Position numbers and translations under genes: made by a program. Source: an uncultured Arcobacter sp. (lineage in GTDB: Bacteria > Campylobacterota > Campylobacteria > Campylobacterales > Arcobacteraceae). Taken from it: a stretch of DNA of 10,191 nucleotides. The notes beneath the pieces are model-generated. The model was not told the origin of the DNA, did no database searches, and saw only the letters and a list, made by a program, of their open reading frames with translations. The stretch covers positions 1-10,191 of the forward strand of contig CAJXWI010000048.1 in NCBI GenBank assembly GCA_913062735.1, in the 5' to 3' direction. Shown here one piece after another: positions 5,606-10,191 of this stretch (its first letter is position 1; every line of letters starts with the position of its first letter).

Positions 5606-6361
5606 TTAGGAATTTGCAGCTAAAGCATTGTTATTACTTAATATGATTTTATCAAGAGAACATATTCTATCTTGTAATAAGGCAAATTCAAGGCACTCAA
5701 ATATATTTCTGGCGCTTAAATAACGAAGTTCTGTATGGGTTCTTTCTTCTTTCCATTCTTCTTCATTAAGAGGAGAGGGGTTGTCAAAATTTGGAGGATA
5801 AATAGAGATAACTCTAATACCTGAACCCTTTAATCTTTGTCTGAGTCTGTCTGCAAAGGTAGATTGAGCTGCTTTAGCCGCAGAAAAAGCTTCACTTGCA
5901 CCAATAGAGAAAAAGTTTTCTAAACTTGCAAGACTATTTATAAATACGATATCAGGAGACGAAGACTCTTTTATTAAGGGTAAAAAATGTTTTGTAATTA
6001 AAATACTACCACTTGCTGTTGAATTAATTGTTTCCATTATATCTTCATCGCTTACATCTTCAATCTTACCTTCTAACCAAAAAGATGCATTATTAATTAA
6101 AATATCTATATTTGAAGTGATCTTTGTAACTTCTGTAGCAAAGTTAACTATATCCTTTGGTTTGGATACATCTGCTTTAAATGTATGGACCTTGGCATTT
6201 GGAACAAGTTTTTTAATTTGTTTTGCAGAGGTATTTGCTTTTGCCATACTTCTAGCTGATAAAAATAACTCAGCTCCTAATTGGGCAAATAGGATGGCCA
6301 GTGTTTGACCAAAATCTGGACTTGCACCTGTAATTATTATTTTTTTATTTTTTAAAGTCAT
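5606..6361 (-). CDS. SDR family oxidoreductase-like protein with Tyr to Phe change
   Basis: The 251-residue protein is a classical-length short-chain dehydrogenase/reductase with a Rossmann fold. Visible are the nucleotide-binding turn TGASPDFG (11-18), ADVS at 63-66, NNAS (90-93, usual NNAG), the tetrad asparagine in TINSTASG (N113) and the active-site serine S146. The expected Y-x-x-x-K is F159-S-A-A-K163, so the catalytic tyrosine is replaced by phenylalanine while serine and lysine are kept; the S-to-F spacing of 13 is the normal one. This predicts loss or strong reduction of ordinary oxidoreductase chemistry. After the lysine the RVISIYPPNFDNP segment (usual V..I.PG...T) is also altered. 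Start: the frame extends to 6394, but ATG 6361 is chosen because AGGA stands upstream and SDRs begin just before the first strand. Convergent with the micropeptide, divergent from the membrane gene. Confidence 0.85.
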   Translation of the reverse strand: MTLKNKKIIITGASPDFGQTLAILFAQLGAELFLSARSMAKANTSAKQIKKLVPNAKVHTFKADVSKPKDIVNFATEVTKITSNIDILINNASFWLEGKIEDVSDEDIMETINSTASGSILITKHFLPLIKESSSPDIVFINSLASLENFFSIGASEAFSAAKAAQSTFADRLRQRLKGSGIRVISIYPPNFDNPSPLNEEEWKEERTHTELRYLSARNIFECLEFALLQDRICSLDKIILSNNNALAANS

Positions 6362-6442
6362 ATATAATATCCTATAAAATATTTTGAAGTACAAGGATAA
6401 TAGCCAATTTCAAATAAAAGCACCTATTTATTATTCAATGGT

Positions 6443-6448
6443 TATAAT
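6443..6448 (+). promoter_or_regulatory. -10 box for the membrane-protein gene
   Basis: A perfect TATAAT lies in the 172-base divergent region, 62 bases upstream of a leader ORF and 85 bases upstream of the membrane-protein ATG. No -35 box is recognisable. Confidence 0.35.
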
Positions 6449-6510
6449 AAAAAAATTACAACAAAAAAGTGAATCTTTTGTTTGGTTTTAATTTAAATAT
6501 CAGGATTAAA

Positions 6511-6552
6511 ATGAATATTCTAATCTTTTATTTATGGAGAAAAATTTGTTAA
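6511..6552 (+). CDS. Possible 13-residue leader peptide
   Basis: ATG at 6511 has AGGA at 6502-6505 with five bases of spacing, the best ribosome site in this intergenic region. The frame reads MNILIFYLWRKIC and stops at 6550-6552, overlapping the first codons of the membrane-protein gene in another frame. A terminating ribosome would be placed on the GGAG/TTG re-initiation site. Coupling or leader control is inferred; chance is possible for so short a frame. Confidence 0.3.
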   Translation: MNILIFYLWRKIC

Positions 6553-6917
6553 TAATCGCTTCTTTTTTACTTATTTTAATCGGTTTTATTCATTCCTACC
6601 TTGGTGAAAAGTACATTCTTATACGCCTTTTTAAACGTGACAATTTACCAAAAATATTGGGTAGTGATTATTTCACTAAACGTGTATTACGCTTTGCATG
6701 GCATTTGACTACTGTATCTTGGTGGGGATTTTCTGCAATATTGTATTTTTTGTCTAATCCAAGTTTTAATAATCGTTTTGAGATTCTACTTACAATAAGC
6801 GTCGTATTTACAATAAGTGGACTTATTTCATTTTTATTTACTCGTGGTAAGCACTTGTCATGGTTATTTTTCTTTTCTATTGCAAGTGTAAGTTGCTTTA
6901 GTGCAATTTACAACTAA
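6534..6917 (+). CDS. Four-helix integral membrane protein, hypothetical
   Basis: The 127-residue protein has four predicted membrane helices at roughly 4-20, 54-73, 83-102 and 107-125. Conserved-looking residues flank the first two: FIHSYLGEKYIL (18-29) and RFAWHLTTVSWWG (53-65). The H-S-x-L-G-E and A-W-H-L-T-T patterns recur in a family of small uncharacterised proteobacterial membrane proteins as I remember it; the function is not known. Start choice is uncertain: ATG 6534 has only pyrimidine-rich sequence upstream, whereas TTG 6546 has GGAG at 6536-6539 with six bases of spacing and would remove four residues. It is divergent from the SDR gene; the next gene follows after 61 bases on the same strand. 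Confidence 0.7.
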   Translation: MEKNLLIIASFLLILIGFIHSYLGEKYILIRLFKRDNLPKILGSDYFTKRVLRFAWHLTTVSWWGFSAILYFLSNPSFNNRFEILLTISVVFTISGLISFLFTRGKHLSWLFFFSIASVSCFSAIYN

Positions 6918-6978
6918 CAAGTAAACGAATTTATTAATGATATTTCGCTACTATTATTTTTAGAAATAAAGGAAATAT

Positions 6979-7257
6979 ATGGAAATTAATTGTAAAGAAT
7001 ATATGCATCATTTAGATAAGGTATGCTCAGATTATTCTATGAATGCTTTGGATGTATATACAGTATTACTTAGTAAAAATGATGAGCTTTTCCCTCTTAG
7101 TTTTGAAGCCATTAAAAACAAGGTATTAAAAGATGTGGCTTGTGATATATTAAAAAATATTTTTACTCTTGAAGAATTAAAAAGTATTTTTTCGAATGCT
7201 AATGTAAAAAAGATTAAAAACCCAGAAACAAGAAAATTTATACAGACCTTTAATTAG
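6979..7257 (+). CDS. Small hypothetical cytoplasmic protein
   Basis: The 92-residue protein is largely alpha-helical with no signal peptide or membrane segment. AAAGGA at 6968-6973 precedes the ATG at good spacing. Two cysteines lie in the N-terminal part (C5, C16) and one in the middle. The segment FTLEELKSIFSNANVKKIKN near the C-terminus is typical of a helical globular domain. I recognise no family. It stands between the membrane protein and the HTH protein on the same strand, with intergenic gaps of 61 and 123 bases. Confidence 0.6.
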   Translation: MEINCKEYMHHLDKVCSDYSMNALDVYTVLLSKNDELFPLSFEAIKNKVLKDVACDILKNIFTLEELKSIFSNANVKKIKNPETRKFIQTFN

Positions 7258-7339
7258 ATTAAACTATTTAAACCTCACTTTAGGGATGATTTTCTTATTT
7301 TACTTACATCGTACATTCAATATGATAAACTTCTTTTAC

Positions 7340-7345
7340 TATAAT
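7340..7345 (+). promoter_or_regulatory. -10 box of the HTH gene
   Basis: TATAAT lies 35 bases upstream of the GTG start at 7381, in a 123-base gap; no clear -35 box is seen. Confidence 0.4.
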
Positions 7346-7380
7346 TAAATGCATATACAAAATTTTGGAGACACACTAGA

Positions 7381-7728
7381 GTGAAAATTTCTTATCACAG
7401 ACGACGAAAAATGAAAACCAGACGAATAGCTATAAGAGATTTGATTTTACGTGGAATTGAAGATCCAAAAAACTTAGCAAAAGAATTAAAAGTTACTCTT
7501 GCTACGATTAAAAGAGATTTAGAAGCTCTTAAAACTATGAGTGAAGAAGATTTGACTTTTGAAAGCAGAGCAACGTCAAAAGAACTTCTTGATAAAAAAG
7601 ATAGAATCTTAAGTATCTTGGATGATGAAGAATATTATAACGAGAAGGGCGAGCTTAATATAGCAAAAATAACATCTGAGCTTAAAACAAGTAGAACTAC
7701 TGTTCTTTCTGTTTTAAATGGGGAATAA
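7381..7728 (+). CDS. Small DNA-binding protein with two HTH-like segments
   Basis: The 115-residue protein starts with a very basic segment (YHRRRKMKTRR, residues 5-15). It then shows a helix-turn-helix pattern, DLILRGIEDPKNLAKELKV followed by TLATIKRDLEAL (20-50), with the A-x-x-L-x-V-T-x-x-T-I-x-R-D-L recognition-helix pattern seen in DeoR/HTH_11-type regulators. An acidic linker follows, and a second helix-turn-helix-like element closes the chain (IAKITSELKTSRTTVLSVLN, about 94-113). The start used is GTG 7381, with GGAG at 7367-7370 about ten bases away; ATG 7411 would drop the basic tail and has no ribosome site. No ligand-binding domain is present, so it may act as a simple DNA binder. 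Its target is unknown. Confidence 0.6.
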   Translation: MKISYHRRRKMKTRRIAIRDLILRGIEDPKNLAKELKVTLATIKRDLEALKTMSEEDLTFESRATSKELLDKKDRILSILDDEEYYNEKGELNIAKITSELKTSRTTVLSVLNGE

Positions 7729-7768
7729 AATAGCTTGGTTTTACTTTTAGGCTATAAACAAAAAGCTA

Positions 7769-8029
7769 ATGAATTCTTTTTTATACAGATGTTTATGCCT
7801 TTATCTCAATTTTAGTTCATTGTATTTAGGCATTTCACCTACTGCCTTAAGTAGAATTAAAAAAATACTAAAAGAATTAAGTGACGTCTTTCTTAATTTA
7901 CATGTCGTGCACCAAAAATTAAATTCCATTTTTATACGTAATAATGATATTTATTTATTAAATGCTTCCTTACTATGCGGGCAAAAAAAGTATAGGTATA
8001 TAAAATTATTATTTTTAACACTCTGTTAA
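7769..8029 (+). pseudogene. Doubtful ORF, possible regulator remnant
   Basis: The 86-codon frame has no ribosome site before its ATG and reads as hydrophobic low complexity at its ends. Its centre, however, contains LYLGISPTALSRIKKILKEL (residues 19-38), which resembles the recognition-helix region of Crp/Fnr-type regulators ('YLGISP..LSRI.K'). The preceding part that should hold the effector domain is absent, because an in-frame TAG lies just upstream of the ATG. I take it as a decayed fragment or chance frame filling the 350-base gap between the HTH gene and the exporter; no other coding signal is visible in that gap. Confidence 0.25.
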
Positions 8030-8051
8030 GCTTTTATGAATACTTTTTTGT

Positions 8052-8057
8052 TAAAAT
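8052..8057 (+). promoter_or_regulatory. Possible -10 box of the exporter operon
   Basis: TAAAAT within TTGTTAAAATC lies 22 bases before the exporter ATG. It is a weak match, but the best placed one ahead of the four-gene run. Confidence 0.25.
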
Positions 8058-8079
8058 CTAGTAGTTAAAAAGGAAAATC

Positions 8080-8703
8080 ATGAGTATAGAATTTTGTTTA
8101 GTGTATATTTCTGTTGTGTTTATTGCATCCATTCTCCCAGGACCTAGTATGTTATTAGCTTTAACACATGGAATTGAATATGGATATAAGAAATCAATGT
8201 ATACGGCTTTAGGCAATACAATGGCTTCTGTAATACAAGCAATTGTCGCAATATCTGGGCTTAGTATTCTTTTTTCAACATCAGGATTGGTTTTTGAAAT
8301 CATTAGATATGCAGGTGCTGCTTATTTAATTTATCTAGGAATCATGTTATTTAAAACACGAAGTCAAAATGTATTAAATGTAAACAGTATTAAAGAAAAA
8401 AGCAGCTCTGGTTTTAAGATGTTTAGGCAAGCTTTTTTTATTGCCATTGGTAATCCTAAAGCAATTATATTTTTTACTGCCTTATTTCCACAGTTTTTAG
8501 CAAGCCAAACGGCTACAGAATTTCAATACTTATTTATGATACTTTCTCTTGGTTTTATCGCTTTTGCATGCATGATGATATACTCACTTGCAGGACATAA
8601 GGCCAATGGTTTTTTCAAAACTTCCCTGCTTGGAAAATACCTTAATCAAATAACAGGTGGAATATTTGTAGGTATTGGTTCTTTAGTTGCTTTGAAAAAC
8701 TAA
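8080..8703 (+). CDS. LysE/RhtB family amino-acid exporter
   Basis: The 207-residue inner-membrane protein has the usual length and about six hydrophobic segments of the LysE/RhtB superfamily, which exports amino acids or related small molecules using the proton gradient. Visible family marks are LPGPSMLLALTHG (19-31), the G-x-x-x-x-x-x-x-A-x-G-x-x-x-A pattern just after it (GYKKSMYTALGNTMAS), YAGAAYLIYLGI (77-88), and GNPKAIIFFTALFPQF (124-139) followed by a hydrophobic C-terminal half. AAAAAGGA at 8066-8073 precedes the ATG. It is the first gene of a + strand run continuing with a 19-codon ORF, a histidine phosphatase and a tautomerase. The substrate cannot be told from sequence; homoserine/threonine or other amino acids are typical. 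Confidence 0.9.
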   Translation: MSIEFCLVYISVVFIASILPGPSMLLALTHGIEYGYKKSMYTALGNTMASVIQAIVAISGLSILFSTSGLVFEIIRYAGAAYLIYLGIMLFKTRSQNVLNVNSIKEKSSSGFKMFRQAFFIAIGNPKAIIFFTALFPQFLASQTATEFQYLFMILSLGFIAFACMMIYSLAGHKANGFFKTSLLGKYLNQITGGIFVGIGSLVALKN

Positions 8704-8745
8704 AGAATTATAAATACAAAATAATATTTCAGCAATAGGAAAGTT

Positions 8746-8805
8746 ATGAATTATAAAAAACACGTAGAAAATCACCTGCCAAAAAAAGACTCTTTTTATA
8801 AGTAG
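8746..8805 (+). CDS. 19-residue ORF coupled to the histidine phosphatase
   Basis: The frame MNYKKHVENHLPKKDSFYK starts at an ATG with AGGAAAG at 8737-8743 and stops four bases before the ATG of the phosphatase gene, which has no ribosome site of its own. The ribosome site therefore appears to serve this tiny ORF, with the phosphatase translated by re-initiation. The peptide is basic and hydrophilic, with no membrane segment. It may be a real small protein, a leader only, or a remnant of a longer gene. Confidence 0.4.
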   Translation: MNYKKHVENHLPKKDSFYK

Positions 8806-8809
8806 ATTT

Positions 8810-9373
8810 ATGAGGGAAATTATATTATTAAGGCATGGTGAAGTTGATATAAAAAACGATAACAATGTCTCATCTAATGAATTTGCAAAGTGGATAATTG
8901 ACTATAATAATGCAGATATTAAATCTGATTTTTTACAAAAGAATGATATTCAAAACGTATTAAATAAAACAGATATATTAATTTGCAGTACGCTAAAACG
9001 ATCACTTCAATCTCTAGAAGTATTTGAAAAAATACCTTTTGAAAGTAATGCTCTTTTTAATGAAGCAGAAATACCTTATTCAACTGCCAATTTTTTAAGA
9101 TTAAAAGTTAGGTATTGGCTAATAATTTATAGAATATTATGGTTTTTAGGATATGAGAAAAATGCGCAGTCCTACCAAAAAACGAAATTAAGAGCAAAAG
9201 ATGCTGCTTCTCACCTAATAGAACTATCTAAAAACAATGAGCGTATTGTTTTAATAGGCCATGGTATTATGAATAAGCTCATTCAAAAAGAATTACTTTT
9301 AAATAAATACCTTGAAAGAAAAAAAACGAAAAATCGGCATTGGGATTATGCTGTTTTAGAGTTTATAAAATAA
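8810..9373 (+). CDS. Histidine phosphatase superfamily protein
   Basis: The 187-residue cytoplasmic protein has the branch-1 (phosphoglycerate-mutase-like) histidine phosphatase pattern. LLRHGEVD (6-13) gives the phosphorylated histidine H9 with R8; S60-T-L-x-R64 is the usual 'S.L.R' phosphate pocket; E85 lies in the acid region; and LIGHGIMNKLI (148-158) provides the second histidine, H151. All core catalytic residues are therefore present. The segment 96-115 is unusually hydrophobic and aromatic (LRLKVRYWLIIYRILWFLGY) and may form an insert helix or a membrane-contact surface. The gene lacks its own ribosome site and follows a 19-codon ORF by four bases, and the tautomerase gene follows after 16 bases, so it is the middle of an operon. 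The substrate is unknown; family members act on sugar phosphates, phosphoproteins or nucleotides. Confidence 0.85.
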   Translation: MREIILLRHGEVDIKNDNNVSSNEFAKWIIDYNNADIKSDFLQKNDIQNVLNKTDILICSTLKRSLQSLEVFEKIPFESNALFNEAEIPYSTANFLRLKVRYWLIIYRILWFLGYEKNAQSYQKTKLRAKDAASHLIELSKNNERIVLIGHGIMNKLIQKELLLNKYLERKKTKNRHWDYAVLEFIK

Positions 9374-9389
9374 TAATAAAAGGAATCGC

Positions 9390-9740
9390 ATGCCTCACGT
9401 AGAAATAAAATATTCTAATAATTTGAAGATAGATATGCATGATTTATTTGATAGTATTGAAAAAGTTATTAATGAAAAAGATAGAAGTGCAGGTGAGTGT
9501 AAATCTAGAGCTTACCCGTGTTTGGAGTATAAATATTCTCATATATTAGTAAATATTTCTTTATTAACAAAAGATCATAGAGATAAAGTATTTACTCAAG
9601 ACTTAAGCAAAAGAATTGAGAAAATAATAAAAGAGCATCTTAAACAAAGTTTGTATTTTTCATTGAATATTGAATACAGCTCTTCTTATTACACTACTAA
9701 TACTCATATTGTAAAAGGTGATAAACTAGAACTACTCTAG
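9390..9740 (+). CDS. 5-carboxymethyl-2-hydroxymuconate isomerase-like tautomerase
   Basis: The 116-residue protein resembles the CHMI family (HpaF, about 126 residues), trimeric members of the tautomerase superfamily that use the N-terminal proline as catalytic base. Here P2 follows the initiator methionine (MPHVEIKYSNN), as needed. Further matches are the DLFDSIEKVI helix, AGECKSRAYPCLEY (34-47, R40 conserved), ILVNISLLTKDHRD, the helical LSKRIEKIIKEHL, and LYFSLNIEYSSS. HpaF works in homoprotocatechuate degradation, but no other gene of that pathway is in the window, so the true substrate may differ. AAAAGGA at 9378-9384 precedes the ATG; it lies 16 bases after the phosphatase stop and is the last gene of the operon. 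Confidence 0.85.
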   Translation: MPHVEIKYSNNLKIDMHDLFDSIEKVINEKDRSAGECKSRAYPCLEYKYSHILVNISLLTKDHRDKVFTQDLSKRIEKIIKEHLKQSLYFSLNIEYSSSYYTTNTHIVKGDKLELL

Positions 9741-9762
9741 CTTATTACCTAATAGAAGTTGG

Positions 9763-9896
9763 AGTGCTTAAGTTATTTTAAACGTTCACTCTAAAAACAA
9801 ATAGTAAATCTTTAAATTGTTTTTATCAAAATTAAGCACTTCAGATAAAAAGAGTTTGTTATCTATAATCCTTTTATGTAAAAAGTTTAAAATAAC
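9763..9896. repeat. Crossing inverted repeats in the convergent intergenic region
   Basis: Two perfect inverted repeats occupy this 157-base gap. AGTGCTTAA (9763-9771) pairs with TTAAGCACT (9832-9840); GTTATTTTAAAC (9772-9783) pairs with GTTTAAAATAAC (9885-9896). The left arms are adjacent and the pairs interleave, so they form either alternative folds or a pseudoknot-like arrangement. A short stem AGATAA (9843-9848)/TTATCT (9859-9864) lies between. The region would be transcribed at the 3' ends of both the tautomerase operon and gdhA. Confidence 0.5.
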
Positions 9897-9897
9897 A

Positions 9898-10191
9898 TTA
9901 TATCCCTTCTGCAATCATGGCATCAGCAACTTTTTTAAAGCCAGCAATATTTGCTCCATCGACGTAATTTCCTTCAACACCATAATCTTTTGCTGTTAAA
10001 GAAACTCTTGTACATATTTGTTGCATTGTCTCTTTTAGTTTATTATCTACTTTTTCAAAACTCCATTTTTGCATAGAAGCATTTTGACTCATTTCAAATT
10101 CACTTACAGCAACTCCACCTGCATTTGCAGCTTTTGCTGGACCAAAACAGATTTTCTTTTTCAAGAAGATTTCAATTGCTTCTGGTGTTGA
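9898..10191 (-). CDS. gdhA: NADP-specific glutamate dehydrogenase, C-terminal end (partial)
   Basis: The frame is open to the right edge, so the last 97 residues of a protein of about 450 are visible and the start is outside. GdhA makes glutamate from 2-oxoglutarate and ammonium with NADPH in the cytoplasm. Diagnostic elements are FGPAKAANAGGVAVSEFEMS, the QNASMQKWSFEKVD segment and the C-terminus NYVDGANIAGFKKVADAMIA, which match the hexameric bacterial NADP-type enzyme nearly residue by residue. Length and ending are normal, with no sign of truncation at the C-terminus. It is convergent with the tautomerase operon; the shared gap holds the inverted repeats. Its promoter is not in the window. 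Confidence 0.95.
   Translation of the reverse strand, partial: STPEAIEIFLKKKICFGPAKAANAGGVAVSEFEMSQNASMQKWSFEKVDNKLKETMQQICTRVSLTAKDYGVEGNYVDGANIAGFKKVADAMIAEGI

Noticed and set aside
6117..6308. Plus-strand frame of 63 codons inside the SDR gene
   Set aside because: It is the complement of the conserved Rossmann region of the SDR protein and has no ribosome site.
8058..8303. Minus-strand frame of 81 codons at the start of the exporter gene
   Set aside because: It mirrors the conserved LysE N-terminal region and has no independent support.
9817..9999. Plus-strand frame of 60 codons over the gdhA end
   Set aside because: It overlaps conserved gdhA codons on the opposite strand and has no ribosome site.

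Overview
The window is AT-rich (about 30% G+C by eye over most of its length). From about position 780 onward the gene repertoire and protein style look like a Campylobacterota member, probably Arcobacter-like. This is inferred from the low-GC coding style, AAGGA-type ribosome sites, TATAAT -10 boxes without obvious -35 boxes, and the glutamate dehydrogenase C-terminus. No rRNA, tRNA, CRISPR array or complete mobile element is visible.

Left edge (1-790, + strand): the C-terminal end of a DUF748/OmpA-like protein is followed by the cupin half of an AraC-family regulator that stops before its DNA-binding domain. These two genes look gammaproteobacterial in style. They end abruptly where the low-GC sequence begins, so this is either a horizontal-transfer/deletion junction or an assembly join.

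Exported-protein cluster (764-2871, - strand): a small frame-disrupted gene, a small secreted protein, a lipoprotein with an Lcl C-terminal (DUF1566) domain, and a secreted FG-GAP/VCBS-type protein. None belongs to a recognised pathway. Hairpins sit over two of the stop codons.

Divergent pair (3029-4510): a PD-(D/E)XK-type nuclease-like protein (- strand) and yaeQ (+ strand), whose known structure has the same fold. Their -10 regions carry the same 11-bp element in mirror orientation. An unrecognised acidic protein follows (4587-5324), then a 28-residue membrane peptide (5475-5561) ending at a clear bidirectional terminator.

Middle and right (5606-9740): an SDR oxidoreductase (- strand) whose catalytic tyrosine is replaced by phenylalanine; a four-helix membrane protein with a possible leader peptide; a 92-residue hypothetical; a small protein with two HTH-like segments; and a possible remnant ORF. 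Then comes a compact + strand operon: a LysE/RhtB exporter, a 19-codon ORF, a histidine phosphatase, and a 5-carboxymethyl-2-hydroxymuconate isomerase-like tautomerase. The right edge holds the C-terminus of NADP-type glutamate dehydrogenase (gdhA) on the - strand, separated from the operon by a convergent intergenic region with two crossing inverted repeats.

Most of the window reads as a chromosomal accessory or housekeeping mixture. The least ordinary points are the left junction, the divergent nuclease/yaeQ pair, the SDR active-site change and several very small ORFs.
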